Of a stretch of DNA of 64,000 nt, positions 43,030 to 54,711 are shown one piece after another. This DNA is from Phytohabitans houttuyneae (GTDB lineage: Bacteria > Actinomycetota > Actinomycetes > Mycobacteriales > Micromonosporaceae), in assembly GCF_011764425.1 (NCBI RefSeq), contig NZ_BLPF01000004.1, positions 570,001-634,000 of the forward strand. The letters are read 5' to 3'. Both the position numbers and the translations under genes were made by a program. Under the pieces are notes generated by a model, which had not been told where the DNA came from, did no database searches, and saw only the letters and a program-made list of their open reading frames with translations. Within the stretch, counting starts at the first letter, position 1. Every line of letters starts with the position of its first letter.

Positions 43030-43296
43030 TCAGGCGGCCAGCGTCTGGAGGCGCTTGGCGATCGCCGACTTGCGGTTGGCGGCCTGGTTTTTGTGGATCA
43101 CGCCCTTGCTGACGGCCTTGTCCAGCTTGCGCGAGGCGTCACGCATGAGGGCGGCGGCGGTCTCGGTGTCGCCGGCCTCGCTCGCCTCGTTGAACTTCCG
43201 GATGGCGGTCTTCAGCGACGACTTGACCGACTTGTTACGCAGCCGGCGCTTCTCGTTCTGCCGGTTGCGCTTGATCTGGGACTTGATGTTCGCCAC
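43030..43296 (-). CDS. rpsT: 30S ribosomal protein S20
   Basis: 88 residues, lysine- and arginine-rich, binds 16S rRNA early in 30S assembly. The N-terminus [17 protein letters not shown] and [20 protein letters not shown] near the end are family signatures. The start is GTG 43296, giving the standard N-terminus. It is transcribed opposite to holA, as usual in actinobacteria. Confidence 0.97.
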   Translation of the reverse strand: MANIKSQIKRNRQNEKRRLRNKSVKSSLKTAIRKFNEASEAGDTETAAALMRDASRKLDKAVSKGVIHKNQAANRKSAIAKRLQTLAA

Positions 43297-43432
43297 GCGA
43301 CAGCCTCGTCCTTGTCGTTCTTGGGGTTTCGGTTTCGGGATCTTGAGCGCACGCGACATCTACACGTCACCATGCGCGACGCACCAGACTACCAGCCAGC
43401 CCGGCACACATCCAAAACGGGCAGCGGCGCGG

Positions 43433-44416
43433 TCATGCCCACCCCCGCCGGGAGGCAAGCCAGGCCAGCGCCACCTCGCCGGTCCAGCGCTGGTGGCTCA
43501 CCAGGTGCGGCGACGCGCCGGTGGGGCCTGCCTCCGCGCGGGTGAGCATGTACCCACCCAGTGCCGCCAGCGCCGCGTCCAAGCCCTCGGGCGGCGCGTC
43601 TTGGGCGGTGGGATGGGCCGCGAAGAGGGCGTCCGCGTCGAGGCCGCTCGCGTACGCCGTGAGCAGCAGCGACGCCGTGTCCCACCAGGCCGGCCCGAAG
43701 CAGACCCAGGTCCAGTCGCACAGGTGGGCGGCGCCGGCGGTGTCGATGATGACGTTGTCGAGGCGCAGGTCACAGTGGGTGGCCGCGTCCGTGTGGACGT
43801 ACCCGGGGAGGGCTGCCTCCAGCGCGACGAGGTCGTCCAGCTGCTTTTCCACCCACGGCGGCGCCTGGGGCATGGCCTCGCGGCCCGCGGTGATCTCCCG
43901 CCACCACGAGAGGTCGCTGCGCACGAGGTCGGAGAGCCACGGCAGCCCCACCGCCACCAGCTCCTTGGGCGGCTCGCGCAGCGCGTCGGCGGCTACCGCC
44001 CACGCGGCCAGCGTGGCGTCCAGCTCGGCCGGCCGCCAGGGGAGGTCCGGCATGTTGCCCTCGATCGCGTCAAGGCAGATCACGTAGTGCCCTGCGGCGG
44101 TCAGCGTCCACCGCGGGCGTGCCGCCGGGACCGTGGCGGGCAGCGCGGCGGTGACCGCGACCTCCCGCGCGTACCAGTCGGTGAGGTGCCGCTGCGTGCT
44201 CAGCGAGGCCGCCTTGACGAAGACCCGCTGCCCGTCGGCCGTGTCCACCACGGCCGCGAAGCCGCGTGTGAAGCCTCCGCCGGCGGTCGTGGCCCAGACC
44301 ACCTGCGAGCCCAGCCGCGCGCTGATCGCGGCCCGCAGGTCGGCGGGCAGGTCGGCCCAGGAGGGGCGCACCGCGGTGGACGCGTACGGGACCGCCGGCA
44401 TCGGCATCCTGGACAT
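43433..44416 (-). CDS. Aminoglycoside phosphotransferase-family kinase
   Basis: 327 residues, protein-kinase-like fold. The catalytic loop HCDLRLDNVIID and metal-binding segment LCDWTWVCFGPAWWD are intact, and the N-lobe has VFVKAA. Such enzymes phosphorylate small molecules (antibiotics, sugars, choline and others); the substrate here is unknown and resistance should not be assumed. ATG 44416 lies 47 bases from the divergent DUF4240 gene. CACTAT six bases before the start suggests a leaderless mRNA. Confidence 0.88.
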   Translation of the reverse strand: MSRMPMPAVPYASTAVRPSWADLPADLRAAISARLGSQVVWATTAGGGFTRGFAAVVDTADGQRVFVKAASLSTQRHLTDWYAREVAVTAALPATVPAARPRWTLTAAGHYVICLDAIEGNMPDLPWRPAELDATLAAWAVAADALREPPKELVAVGLPWLSDLVRSDLSWWREITAGREAMPQAPPWVEKQLDDLVALEAALPGYVHTDAATHCDLRLDNVIIDTAGAAHLCDWTWVCFGPAWWDTASLLLTAYASGLDADALFAAHPTAQDAPPEGLDAALAALGGYMLTRAEAGPTGASPHLVSHQRWTGEVALAWLASRRGWA

Positions 44417-44463
44417 GCACCCATAGTGCCCTGGTGTCACACCTGTCTGGCACAGTCGGCGGC

Positions 44464-44994
44464 ATGAACACGAACGAGTTCTGGGCGCTGATCGGCGACG
44501 CGGCACGCGACGGCGGCACCCCGGACGCGGTGGCGGGCCGGGCCGTCGCCACGCTGGCCAAGCGCGACGCGGCCGAGATCGTCGGCTTCGAGCAGCACCG
44601 GCGGCGGGTGCTCGACGCGTCGTACAAGGTGGATCTTTTTGGGGCTGCCTACCTGGTCAATGGTGGCTGTTCCGACGAGGGCTTCGACGCGTTCCGCGGT
44701 TGGCTGATGGCGCAGGGCAGGGAGGCGTTCGCGCGCGCGGTCGGCGAGCCCGACTCGCTGGCCGAGCTGCCGGCCGTCAAGCGGGCCGCGCTCACCGGCG
44801 AGGAGCTGGGCTCGGAAAAGATGCTGGCTGTCGCCGTGGACGCATACCGCGAGGCCACCGGCGAGGAGATGCCCGAGGAGCCGGCGACAAAACGCCCCAG
44901 TACCGACGATTTCTGGGATTTCGACGATGAAGAGGAGGTCCGTCGCCGCTTCCCGCGCCTGGCGGCGCTCTTCAACGAGGCGCCGGCCGAGTAG
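44464..44994 (+). CDS. DUF4240 domain protein
   Basis: 176 residues. The N-terminal DUF4240 domain has [42 protein letters not shown]. The C-terminus is acidic ([19 protein letters not shown]). Function unknown; the family is common in actinobacteria near stress and toxin-type genes but its role is unproven. The start is ATG 44464, close to the divergent phosphotransferase. Confidence 0.85.
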   Translation: MNTNEFWALIGDAARDGGTPDAVAGRAVATLAKRDAAEIVGFEQHRRRVLDASYKVDLFGAAYLVNGGCSDEGFDAFRGWLMAQGREAFARAVGEPDSLAELPAVKRAALTGEELGSEKMLAVAVDAYREATGEEMPEEPATKRPSTDDFWDFDDEEEVRRRFPRLAALFNEAPAE

Positions 44995-45017
44995 CGAGCA
45001 AAGCGTGGGACCATAGA

Positions 45018-45044
45018 GAACGGCCGGCCATTCGCCGGCCGTTC
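45018..45044 (+). terminator. Terminator between DUF4240 gene and lepA
   Basis: A perfect 11-bp stem (GAACGGCCGGC with its complement) encloses CATTC. It has no T-run, as is common in high-GC actinomycetes, and starts 23 bases after the DUF4240 stop. Confidence 0.7.
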
Positions 45045-45071
45045 CCGCAGGTTGAACGAGAACGGACGACT

Positions 45072-46933
<1,862 letters not shown>

Positions 46934-46937
<4 letters not shown>

Positions 46938-47437
46938 CCGTAGAGGCGCGCTTCTGTCCCCGCTGCGGCGCTGGGTTGCACGACAAGCCACCCACCACCT
47001 GCGTCGCCTGTGGCTACGAGCTTTACGTCAACGCCCGGCCCACCGCCAACCTGATTGTCCACGATGGACGGCGGTTCCTCGCGCTCAAGCGGGTGCTGGA
47101 GCCGGGCGCGGGGCTCTGGGAGCTGCCCGGCGGCTTCTGCGACGGCTGGGAGGAGCCCGCGGCGGCCGCGGTGCGCGAGGCCCGCGAGGAGCTCGGCGTC
47201 GCCATCACCCTCGGCGATCTCATCGCGATGTACATCGGGACGTACGACTACCAGGACGAGCGCCTGCCCGTGCTCGAGTGCTTCTACCTGGCCACACTGG
47301 CCGAGGGGGCGCGGCTGGTGCTCGACCCGCGCGAGTCCTCCGACCACGCGTGGTTCGACATCGACAGGCCGCCGTCGCTGGCGTTCGGGTCGATGGATCG
47401 GGCGATAGCTGAGGCGGCGCGGCGTTTAGGGCGGTGA
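46934..47437 (+). CDS. Nudix hydrolase with N-terminal zinc ribbon
   Basis: 167 residues. A zinc ribbon (CPRCGAGL...CVACGYEL) precedes a Nudix domain with the box [24 protein letters not shown] running from about residue 66; the conserved Glu residues are present. The architecture resembles NudC-like or ADP-ribose-type pyrophosphatases, but the substrate cannot be told from sequence. GTG start coupled to lepA. Confidence 0.9.
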
Positions 47438-47487
47438 AGTCACGGGCACCTTTGCGGTCAGAACGAACCCCCGATTGGAGGACGACC

Positions 47488-47766
47488 GTGACCGCAACCG
47501 GCATTATTTCCGCGCTCATCATCGGGCTGATCATCGGCGCGCTGGGGCGGCTGGTGGTTCCCGGCCGCCAGAACATCCCCATTTGGCTGACGATGCTCAT
47601 TGGCGTCGGCGCTGCCCTGCTCGGCACCGTGATCGCGCGGGCCGCGGGTGTGGCCAACACCTCGGGCCTGGACTGGACCGAGATCTTTATCCAGGTCGTG
47701 CTGGCCGCCATTGGTGTGGCGCTGGTGGTGGGCGTAGCCGGACGGCGTGGCGTCAGTCGCTACTGA
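47488..47766 (+). CDS. GlsB/YeaQ/YmgE family membrane protein
   Basis: 92 residues with three membrane helices separated by PGRQNIPIW and DWTEIF loops. The pattern IIGLIIGALGRLVVPG near the N-terminus is the family mark (transglycosylase-associated protein in older annotation). Its function is unknown, linked to envelope stress in some bacteria. GTG 47488 with GGAGG eight bases upstream. Confidence 0.9.
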   Translation: MTATGIISALIIGLIIGALGRLVVPGRQNIPIWLTMLIGVGAALLGTVIARAAGVANTSGLDWTEIFIQVVLAAIGVALVVGVAGRRGVSRY

Positions 47767-47781
47767 CGCACGGAGAGACGA

Positions 47782-47809
47782 GATGGGGCCCCGCGGGTGG
47801 GGCCCCATC
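47782..47809. terminator. Bidirectional terminator between convergent genes
   Basis: A perfect 11-bp stem (GATGGGGCCCC with its complement) round GCGGGT. It lies between the ends of the 47488 and 47816 genes and could serve both. Confidence 0.8.
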
Positions 47810-47815
47810 GCCGTG

Positions 47816-48673
47816 TCAGGGCTCGGCGAAGACCTCGGCCACGACGTGCTGCGCCTGGTCGGGCTGCGTGATCTTGGCCCAGGCGCCGTCGTCGGCGGTC
47901 CACTCCAGACCGCCGAACCGCACCCGCTTCACACCGTGGTCGGTGGCGTGGGAGACCAGCCAGTGTGCGTACCGCCAGCCGGCCTGAGGGCTTGCCGCCG
48001 GCACTGTCAGACCGGTGACCTGCGCGGACGCCTCGAGGCGGCCCCAGTCGAGGCGAAGTCCATTGTCAAGTGCCGTCGCCGCGGCGGCGCCGCGCATGGC
48101 CGGCTCACCGTCCACGGTGCACGCCACCGCACCCGTCGCGTTGCCGAGCAGGGCCTTGGTGAGCACCGTCGACTCGTCGGCCCACTTCTGGTACGCCTCC
48201 GGGTAGGCCGAGCGCTGCACCCGCTGCGCCGCGTCGGTGACCCGCATCTTTTCCCAGCCGCGCACCCTGTTGAGCGCGGCGTAGAACTTGTTGGTCGCGT
48301 ACCTCGGGTCGCTGATCTGCTCCGGCGTCCCCCACCCCTGGCTGGGACGCTGCTGGAAGAGGCCGATCGAGTCGCGGTCGCCGCCGGAGAGGTTTTCCAG
48401 CTTGGACTCCTGGAACGCGGTTGCCAGCGCCACCACGACCGCCCGCTCCGGCATCCGCCGCTGCATGCCGATGGCGGCGATCGTGGCCGCGTGCGCCATC
48501 TGCTCCGGGTTGAGGGCGACCTCGCCGTCCGCCTGGACGGTGCAGGCGCGGCTGTGCGGGCGGGGGAGCTTGAGGTCAGGGGTCCAGTCGTGCTTGCCGA
48601 CGACCAGCCCGATGACCGCGACGAGCATCAGGCCGACGGCTGCCACTACCCCTGCCCGAATACGCACCGTCAC
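47816..48673 (-). CDS. Secreted protein with lysozyme-like fold
   Basis: 285 residues. An N-terminal membrane or signal segment (8-27) precedes a domain with ALATAFQESKLENL and RDSIGLFQQRPSQGWG, the pattern of transglycosylase/lysozyme-like hydrolases, with a glutamate in FQESK as the likely catalytic acid. A C-terminal domain (about 190-285) of unknown type follows. Cell-wall cleavage is inferred only. The start is GTG or ATG at 48673 giving the basic signal start. Confidence 0.75.
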   Translation of the reverse strand: MTVRIRAGVVAAVGLMLVAVIGLVVGKHDWTPDLKLPRPHSRACTVQADGEVALNPEQMAHAATIAAIGMQRRMPERAVVVALATAFQESKLENLSGGDRDSIGLFQQRPSQGWGTPEQISDPRYATNKFYAALNRVRGWEKMRVTDAAQRVQRSAYPEAYQKWADESTVLTKALLGNATGAVACTVDGEPAMRGAAAATALDNGLRLDWGRLEASAQVTGLTVPAASPQAGWRYAHWLVSHATDHGVKRVRFGGLEWTADDGAWAKITQPDQAQHVVAEVFAEP

Positions 48674-48761
48674 CCCTCACTGAGTTGTCCGTCCAGGGTA
48701 CGACGTGATCCTGCCGGCGACCGTACCCGTGGCCGGTTTGGCGCGGAAGGGGGAGTTAACC

Positions 48762-49553
48762 TCAGGCCAACCCCTCGGGCACCCATGACGCGTGGCGTTT
48801 CTCCCGAAAAGCCCGGACACCTTCCTGCCCTTCTTCGGACTGGAAGTAGCCCACCGAAAGGGCCGACAGCTCGGAAAGCTCTTCACGTACCGTAGCGGTC
48901 GGCCGCCGGTGCAGGATGCCTTTCGTGCCGGCGAGCGCCTCCGGACCGCCGAGCACCAGAGCACGGCAATACGCCGCGACGGTGGCATCCAGCGACTCTG
49001 CGGGTGCCGCTTGCGTAACCAGGCCGATACGCTCTGCTCGCCGCCCGTCGAACGTGTCTCCGGTCAGAAAGAGCTCGGCCGCCGCGCGAGGGGTGAGGCG
49101 AGGGAGGACGGTCGCGGAGATGACTGCGGGCACCACCCCCAGCCGTACCTCGGAGAAGGCGAACGTGGCCTCCTCGGCACAGATCGCGATGTCGGCGGCG
49201 GCCACCAGGCCGAGGCCACCGGCGCGTGCCGGCCCGCCCACGCGCGCCACCACCGGCTTGGGGCACTCCCAGATCGCGGCCAGCACGTCACCGAGCATCG
49301 CCACAGGTATGCGGCCGCTGGCCACCGCCTCGGCGGTCTCCTTGAGGTCGGCGCCGGAGCAGAAAACGGGTCCGGTGTGGGTGAGCACCACGACGCGCAC
49401 CGACTCGTCGCCCTCCATCGCCTCCAGCGCCGCCAGCAGCTGGTTCATCAGCGGCGTGGAGAGCGCGTTGCGGTTGTGCGGGCTGTCCAGAGTGAGCGTC
49501 GCCACGCCCTGCCCGGTCTCGACGCGGACCAGCGACTCACCAGTAGAAGTCAT
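48762..49553 (-). CDS. Enoyl-CoA hydratase/isomerase family protein
   Basis: 263 residues, crotonase fold. FCSGADLKETAEA forms the first oxyanion-hole strand, GGPARAGGLGLVAAADI the second, and FSEVRLGVVPAVIS the active-site glutamate region. The VRLGVVPAVIS form is common in methylglutaconyl-CoA hydratase-like members of leucine breakdown, but no such genes adjoin. The reaction is uncertain. The ATG 49553 is divergent from hemW by 17 bases. Confidence 0.9.
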   Translation of the reverse strand: MTSTGESLVRVETGQGVATLTLDSPHNRNALSTPLMNQLLAALEAMEGDESVRVVVLTHTGPVFCSGADLKETAEAVASGRIPVAMLGDVLAAIWECPKPVVARVGGPARAGGLGLVAAADIAICAEEATFAFSEVRLGVVPAVISATVLPRLTPRAAAELFLTGDTFDGRRAERIGLVTQAAPAESLDATVAAYCRALVLGGPEALAGTKGILHRRPTATVREELSELSALSVGYFQSEEGQEGVRAFREKRHASWVPEGLA

Positions 49554-49558
49554 GCGGG

Positions 49559-49564
49559 CAGACT
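49559..49564 (+). promoter_or_regulatory. -10 box for leaderless hemW
   Basis: CAGACT ends six bases before the ATG at 49571, in the 17-base gap to the divergent hydratase gene. There is no room for a leader with a ribosome-binding site. Confidence 0.45.
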
Positions 49565-49570
49565 AGAACC

Positions 49571-50767
49571 ATGCCCGGAGCACTCCCAGAAGGCGAGGCC
49601 GTGCCTCGCGACGGCAGCCTGCCGCCGGGCGCCGGCCTGGGCGGGCGCGGCTTCGGTGTGTACGTGCACGTGCCGTTCTGCGCCAGCCGCTGCGGCTACT
49701 GCGACTTCAACACGTACACCTCCGCTGAGCTGGGCGGTGGCGCGAGCCGCGAGGCGTACGCGGACACGGTGCTCGCCGAGCTGGCCCTCGCGGCGCGGGT
49801 CGTGACGCCGGCGCGGGTGGACACGGTCTTCGTCGGCGGCGGCACGCCCACGCTGCTCGATCCGGATGACCTCGCCCGCATCCTCGACGCGATCGACAGC
49901 ACGTGGGGGCTGGCCGCCGACGCCGAGGTCACGACCGAGGCCAACCCCGAGTCGGTGACGCCGGCGTCGCTGCAGCGGCTGCGCAAGGCCGGGTACACGC
50001 GGGTCTCGCTCGGGATGCAGTCGATCTCGCCGGGCGTACTCAACCTGCTGGAACGCCGCCACACCGCGGGCCGTGCGCCGGCCGCGGCGGTCGAGGCGCG
50101 CGAAGCCGGTTTCGACCATGTCAACCTCGACCTCATCTACGGCACGCCGGGCGAGACGGCGGACGACTTCGCCGCGTCGCTGGCCGCGGCTGTGGGGGCC
50201 GGCGTCGACCACGTCAGCGCATACGCCCTGATCGTCGAAGACGGCACCCGCCTCGCCACCCGGATGCGCCGCGGCGACCTGCCGTACCCGGACGACGACG
50301 TCGCCGCGGACCGCTACCTGGCCGCGGACGCCGCCCTCGAAGCGGCCGGCCTGTCCTGGTACGAGGTCTCCAACTGGGCGGCCGGTCCGGCGGCGCGGTG
50401 CCGGCACAACCTCCTCTACTGGAACGGCGGCGACTGGTGGGGCCTCGGCCCCGGCGCGCACAGCCACATCGGCGGCGTGCGGTGGTGGAACGTCAAGCAC
50501 CCGTCGACCTACGCCGCCCGCCTGTCCGCCGGCGAGTCGCCTGGACACGCGCGGGAGGTGCTGTCGCCGGCCGACCGGCACGTCGAGGATGTGATGCTGC
50601 GCCTGCGCCTCGCGTCCGGCCTGCCCCTGTCCGCGCTCGGCGCCGCCGGCCGCGAGGCCGCCGCACGCGCCGCCGCCAGCGGCCTGCTCGAGACGCGGGC
50701 CGGCCGCGCGGTGCTCACCCTGCGCGGGCGACTCCTGGCCGACGCGGTGGTCCGCGACCTTCTGTAA
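49571..50767 (+). CDS. hemW: Radical SAM family heme chaperone HemW
   Basis: 398 residues. Older name: oxygen-independent coproporphyrinogen III oxidase-like. The FeS motif CASRCGYCDFN (about 37-46) uses CxxxCxxC, followed by FVGGGTPTLLDP and the HemW region LDLIYGTPGETADDF. HemW loads heme into membrane enzymes rather than oxidising coproporphyrinogen. An N-terminal Pro/Gly tail of 30 residues is extra. Order lepA-hemW-hrcA is the actinobacterial norm. Confidence 0.95.
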   Translation: MPGALPEGEAVPRDGSLPPGAGLGGRGFGVYVHVPFCASRCGYCDFNTYTSAELGGGASREAYADTVLAELALAARVVTPARVDTVFVGGGTPTLLDPDDLARILDAIDSTWGLAADAEVTTEANPESVTPASLQRLRKAGYTRVSLGMQSISPGVLNLLERRHTAGRAPAAAVEAREAGFDHVNLDLIYGTPGETADDFAASLAAAVGAGVDHVSAYALIVEDGTRLATRMRRGDLPYPDDDVAADRYLAADAALEAAGLSWYEVSNWAAGPAARCRHNLLYWNGGDWWGLGPGAHSHIGGVRWWNVKHPSTYAARLSAGESPGHAREVLSPADRHVEDVMLRLRLASGLPLSALGAAGREAAARAAASGLLETRAGRAVLTLRGRLLADAVVRDLL

Positions 50768-50865
50768 CGACATTTGAGGCAGATATACCCCGGTCCGCCT
50801 CACCTGCGGACCGCACGCGCGGGCCCCGGGGAAGACGTGGAGCGCAGCGGAGCGTTTTCTTTGGG

Positions 50866-50953
50866 TGCTTTCCCGCGGGCACCGCTGGGGTCGTCGGCGA
50901 GCTGGCGCTCGCCGAAATCCCCGACCTCCGCTGCCGGGTCGCGAGTCAAGCCC
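50866..50953 (+). repeat. Dispersed 97-bp repeat, diverged copy 2
   Basis: Shares the core TCGCCGAAATCCCCGACCTC (within 50909-50934) with copies at 16500 and 60141, and then GTCGCGAGTCAAGCCC in place of GTCCGCGGGCCAAGCCC. The outer parts are less alike. It lies between hemW and the terminator at 50963. Confidence 0.65.
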
Positions 50954-50962
50954 GGGCAGACG

Positions 50963-50992
50963 GGAGCCCGGGACCTCGCGGTCCCGGGCTCC
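50963..50992 (-). terminator. Terminator of the DUF4870 gene
   Basis: A perfect 13-bp GC stem (GGAGCCCGGGACC with its complement) round the loop TCGC lies eight bases past the stop of the minus-strand DUF4870 gene. It may also stop hemW readthrough. Confidence 0.85.
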
Positions 50993-50999
50993 GGTCGGC

Positions 51000-51641
51000 T
51001 CACTTGATGATCGAAACGCTCATCGGGTAGTTGTACAGCTGGCCGTCGTTGGCCTTCACGCCGCCGATGATGCCGAAGACGATCGCGATGATCGCCGCGA
51101 TCGGGGCGAGGATGGCGCCGATCAGCACGCACACGAGGATCCAGCAGATCACCGTGATGATCGACCACAACAGCTGGAAGTTGAGTGCCGCGATCGCGTG
51201 GGCGCGTACGGTCGGCGACTGGTTGCCCTTCGCCAGCAGCGCCACGAGCGGGCCGACCCAGCCCAGCGTGCCGCCGCCGATGAAGGCGCCGGCCGCGCCG
51301 CCGAAGTGGGCGACGAGCGCCCACGTCTTCTCGTCGTTGTTGGCGTAGCCCGACGGTGCCGGGCCGGCCGCGTAGTAGCCGCCGGGGGGACCCTGCGGCG
51401 GGTAGCCAGGCGGCGGGTATGAGCCGCCGGCGGGCGGCGGGTAGCCGGCACCCGGTGGCGGGTAGTCGGTCCCACCCGTGGGCGGCGGCGGTGGCGGTGC
51501 GTCACTCGGTGGTGGTGCGTAACCGGGAGAGGGTGCCTCGCCCGGCATCGAGTAGGACGCTGGGGGTGTCGGCGGAGAGGTCGGCTCCGGCGGCGTCTGG
51601 CCGGGCTCACCCTCTCCGGGAGGGCGAGGTGGTTCTGTCAT
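51000..51641 (-). CDS. DUF4870 membrane protein with Pro/Gly/Tyr-rich tail
   Basis: 213 residues. The first 100 are a disordered tail with PPPxYP/GYPPP-like repeats. The DUF4870 domain follows ([22 protein letters not shown]) with three or four membrane helices. Function unknown. The ATG 51641 has TACCGT seven bases upstream, a possible -10. It is divergent from hrcA. Confidence 0.88.
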   Translation of the reverse strand: MTEPPRPPGEGEPGQTPPEPTSPPTPPASYSMPGEAPSPGYAPPPSDAPPPPPPTGGTDYPPPGAGYPPPAGGSYPPPGYPPQGPPGGYYAAGPAPSGYANNDEKTWALVAHFGGAAGAFIGGGTLGWVGPLVALLAKGNQSPTVRAHAIAALNFQLLWSIITVICWILVCVLIGAILAPIAAIIAIVFGIIGGVKANDGQLYNYPMSVSIIK

Positions 51642-51746
51642 GGAGGTCACGGTAGGGGCACGAATCAACCGGCGCTACGCAACACTCTTACGGAGGTGCG
51701 GACATTGTGCCCAAAGAGATCATCCCGGCCATGCGGGGGTGCGACG

Positions 51747-51752
51747 TAGACT
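51747..51752 (+). promoter_or_regulatory. -10 box of the hrcA operon
   Basis: TAGACT lies directly before and overlapping the CIRCE element, placing the transcription start within the operator, so repressor binding would block polymerase. The -35 region is unclear. Confidence 0.55.
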
Positions 51753-51777
51753 GGCACTCGCTACAGTCGAGTGCCAG
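51751..51777 (+). promoter_or_regulatory. CIRCE operator for HrcA
   Basis: CTGGCACTC and GAGTGCCAG form a perfect 9-bp inverted repeat with a 9-base spacer (GCTACAGTC), the CIRCE layout. It stands 30 bases before hrcA, so HrcA represses its own operon with dnaJ, released by heat. Confidence 0.95.
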
Positions 51778-51807
51778 TCCTCTCATCTGGTGCGGCAGGG
51801 GGTGACA

Positions 51808-52830
51808 GTGAGTCTCGATGACCGCAAGCTCGACGTGCTCCGGGCTATCGTCGAGGACTACGTCGCGACCCAGGAGCCGGTCGGCAGTAAGGCACTTGTG
51901 GAGCGACACCAGCTGGGCGTCTCACCTGCCACCGTGCGTAACGACATGGCCGTCCTTGAAGAGGAGGGCTACATCAGACAGCCCCATACGAGCGCCGGTC
52001 GCGTCCCGACCGACCGTGGCTACCGGCTCTTCGTCGACCGCCTCTCCCGGGTCAAGCCGCTGAGCCCGGCCGAGCGGCGGGCGATCGAGCGGTTCCTCGC
52101 CGGCGCGCTCGACCTCGACGATGTGGTGCACCGCACAGTCCGGCTCCTCGCGCAGCTCACGAGGCAGGTCGCGGTCGTGCAGTACCCGACACTTTCCCGC
52201 ACCTCCGTGCGCCACCTGGAGCTGGTGCCGATCTCCACCACCAGAGTGATGCTCGTCATGATTGCCGACACCGGCCGGGTTGAGCAGCGGCTCGTCGAGC
52301 TGCCGGCACCCGTCCAGGTCGACGCGGTCACCGACCTGCGCCGCCTGGTCAACGAAAAGCTCGTGGGCAAGCGGCTCTCGGACGCGCCGCCGCTGATCCA
52401 GGCGCTGGTCGACGAGGTGGCGCCCGATGATCGCAACACCATGGCCACCCTCGCCTCGGTATTGCTCGAAACCCTCGTCGAGCGGCACGATGAGCGCATC
52501 GCACTAGCCGGCCGGGCCAACCTGACCCGTGGCGGTTTACTCGACTTCCAGGGCTCCCTTCGCCCGATCCTCGAGGCCCTCGAGGAGGAGGTCATCCTGC
52601 TCAAGCTCCTTGGCGAGGTCGACGCGGACACCCTCAGGATCCGCATCGGCGACGAAAACGAGATCGACAACCTGCGGTCCACCTCAGTTGTCAGCACGGG
52701 TTACGGTCCAGGCGCCACAATCGTGGGTGGTCTCGGCGTCCTCGGGCCGACGAGGATGGATTACCCCGGCACCATCGCCACGGTGCGCGCCGTGGCACGC
52801 TACGTAGGCGACCTGTTGGGAAACAACTAG
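51808..52830 (+). CDS. hrcA: Heat-inducible transcription repressor HrcA
   Basis: 340 residues. N-terminal winged HTH with [22 protein letters not shown]; the conserved [14 protein letters not shown] follows. The GAF-like domain and a C-terminal segment ([15 protein letters not shown]) complete it. It needs GroEL to stay active. The start is GTG 51808 with GCAGGGGG upstream; GTG 51802 is also possible. A CIRCE lies upstream. Followed 37 bases on by dnaJ. Confidence 0.96.
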   Translation: MSLDDRKLDVLRAIVEDYVATQEPVGSKALVERHQLGVSPATVRNDMAVLEEEGYIRQPHTSAGRVPTDRGYRLFVDRLSRVKPLSPAERRAIERFLAGALDLDDVVHRTVRLLAQLTRQVAVVQYPTLSRTSVRHLELVPISTTRVMLVMIADTGRVEQRLVELPAPVQVDAVTDLRRLVNEKLVGKRLSDAPPLIQALVDEVAPDDRNTMATLASVLLETLVERHDERIALAGRANLTRGGLLDFQGSLRPILEALEEEVILLKLLGEVDADTLRIRIGDENEIDNLRSTSVVSTGYGPGATIVGGLGVLGPTRMDYPGTIATVRAVARYVGDLLGNN

Positions 52831-52867
52831 CCCGGGACAGCGCGAGAGCATGAGGACACGGAACCAA

Positions 52868-54001
52868 GTGGCCAAGGACTACTACGGGATTCTCGGCGTC
52901 AGCCGGGACGCATCCGACGACGAGATCAAGCGCGCCTACCGGAAGCTGGCTCGCCAGTACCACCCGGACGTCAACCCGGACCCGGATGCGCACGAGAAGT
53001 TCAAGGACATCAACGCCGCCTACGAGGTGCTCTCCGACGACCAGAAGCGGCAGATCGTCGACCTGGGTGGCGACCCTCTCGCCCCGGGCGGCGGGGGGCC
53101 GGGTGGTGGCCCTGGGGCTGGACCGTTCGTCGGGTTCCAGGACATCATGGACGCGTTCTTCGGCACGGCGGCGGGGGCGCGCGGCCCGCGTTCGCGCACG
53201 CGGCCGGGTGCCGACGCGATCTTGCGGCTGGAGCTTGAGCTGACCGAGACGGCGTTCGGCGTCGAGGCGCCGATCACTGTCGACACGGCCGTGCTCTGCA
53301 CCACCTGCACCGGCGCCGGCACCGCCGCTGGCACCCACCTCTCCACCTGCGAGGCGTGCGGCGGGCGCGGCGAGGTCCAGTCGGTGCAGCGCACCTTCCT
53401 GGGCCAGGTCGTCTCGTCCCGCCCGTGCACGGTCTGCCAGGGCTACGGCACGGTGATTCCGCACCCCTGCGCCACCTGTGGCGGCGACGGCCGGGTCCGC
53501 ACCCGCCGCTCGCTGACCGTCAAGATCCCCGCTGGCGTCGAAGACGGCATGCGCATCCGCCTGGCCCAGCAGGGCGAGGTCGGCCCCGGCGGCGGCACGG
53601 CCGGCGACCTCTACGTGGAGATCCACGAGCGGCCGCACGACGTGTATTCGCGCAAGGGCGACGACCTCCACTGCCGCGTCACCGTCCCGATGACCGCCGC
53701 CGCGCTCGGCACCCGGCTGACGATCAAGACGCTCGACAGCGAAGAGCAGCTCGACGTCAAGGCCGGCACCCAGCCCGGCGCGACCCTCCGGCTGCGCGCC
53801 CGCGGTGTGCCCCACCTGCGCGGCACCGGCCGCGGCGACCTTTTTGTGCACCTCGACGTGCGCACGCCCACCAAGCTCGACCCGGAGCAGGAGCGGATCC
53901 TGCGCGAGTTTGCCAAGACCCGGGGCGAGGAGGTCGCCGAGCTCACCAAGCAGGGCGGCTTCTTCTCGCGGATGCGGGACGCGTTCAACGGCCACCAGTG
54001 A
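52868..54001 (+). CDS. dnaJ: Molecular chaperone DnaJ
   Basis: 377 residues. The J domain (1-68) has the YHPDVN HPD triad that stimulates DnaK. A Gly-rich segment follows, then four zinc-finger repeats ([32 protein letters not shown]), all CxxCxGxG-like with one variant, and the C-terminal substrate domains. As in Streptomyces, this is the second dnaJ (DnaJ2) tied to hrcA, apart from the dnaK operon, which is not in the window. GTG start. Confidence 0.96.
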   Translation: MAKDYYGILGVSRDASDDEIKRAYRKLARQYHPDVNPDPDAHEKFKDINAAYEVLSDDQKRQIVDLGGDPLAPGGGGPGGGPGAGPFVGFQDIMDAFFGTAAGARGPRSRTRPGADAILRLELELTETAFGVEAPITVDTAVLCTTCTGAGTAAGTHLSTCEACGGRGEVQSVQRTFLGQVVSSRPCTVCQGYGTVIPHPCATCGGDGRVRTRRSLTVKIPAGVEDGMRIRLAQQGEVGPGGGTAGDLYVEIHERPHDVYSRKGDDLHCRVTVPMTAAALGTRLTIKTLDSEEQLDVKAGTQPGATLRLRARGVPHLRGTGRGDLFVHLDVRTPTKLDPEQERILREFAKTRGEEVAELTKQGGFFSRMRDAFNGHQ

Positions 54002-54711
54002 GCCTTCCGCTCTTCCTCGTCGACGCCCTGCCCCAGGCTGACTCCTACACCCTGGATGGGCCCGAAGGACACCATGCGGCCACCGTCCAGCGGCTGCGCG
54101 TGGGCGAGGAGCTGCTGCTCGGCGACGGTCGCGGCGGCACGGCCACCGCGGTGGTCACCGCCGCCGGCCGGGGCATCCTCGACCTGCGGATCACCTCCGT
54201 CGTGCACCTCGACGCGCCGGACCCTCGCCTGGTGGTGATCCAGGGCATCGCCAAGGGTGAGCGGGGCGAGCTGGCCGTGCAGGCGATGACCGAGGCCGGC
54301 GTCGACGAGATCGTCCCCTGGGCTGCTGCCCGCTCGGTGGTCCAGTGGCGCGGTGAGCGGGGCGACCGGGCCCGCGACCGCTGGTCCGCGACCGCCCGGG
54401 AGGCCGCGAAGCAGGCCCGCCGATCGTGGCTGCCGCTGGTCGCCAGCGCCGCCACGACGCGCGAGGCCGCCGCCCGCGCCACGCTGGTCCTGCACGAGGA
54501 GGCAAAGGACCGCCTGACGACGGTCGACCTCCCGACGGCGGGCGAGATCGCGCTGGTGGTGGGCCCCGAGGGCGGCATCGCGCCGGAGGAGCTGGCCACG
54601 TTCGAGGCGGCCGGCGCCCGCTCGGTCCGCATGGGCGACCCGGTCCTGCGCACCTCGACGGCGGGCGTCGCGGCACTCGCCGTGCTTTCTACGCGCCTCG
54701 GCCGCTGGTAA
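53998..54711 (+). CDS. rsmE: 16S rRNA (uracil-1498-N3) methyltransferase RsmE
   Basis: 237 residues, SPOUT fold with a PUA-like N-terminal domain ([20 protein letters not shown]). The SAM-binding knot holds [15 protein letters not shown] and [18 protein letters not shown]. It methylates U1498 of 16S rRNA on 30S subunits. GTG overlaps the dnaJ stop (GTGA), so it is the third gene of the hrcA operon. Confidence 0.95.
   Translation: MSLPLFLVDALPQADSYTLDGPEGHHAATVQRLRVGEELLLGDGRGGTATAVVTAAGRGILDLRITSVVHLDAPDPRLVVIQGIAKGERGELAVQAMTEAGVDEIVPWAAARSVVQWRGERGDRARDRWSATAREAAKQARRSWLPLVASAATTREAAARATLVLHEEAKDRLTTVDLPTAGEIALVVGPEGGIAPEELATFEAAGARSVRMGDPVLRTSTAGVAALAVLSTRLGRW

Noticed and set aside
43433-44416. 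Aminoglycoside resistance gene
   Set aside because: The kinase fold is clear, but family members act on many substrates and nothing here specifies an antibiotic.
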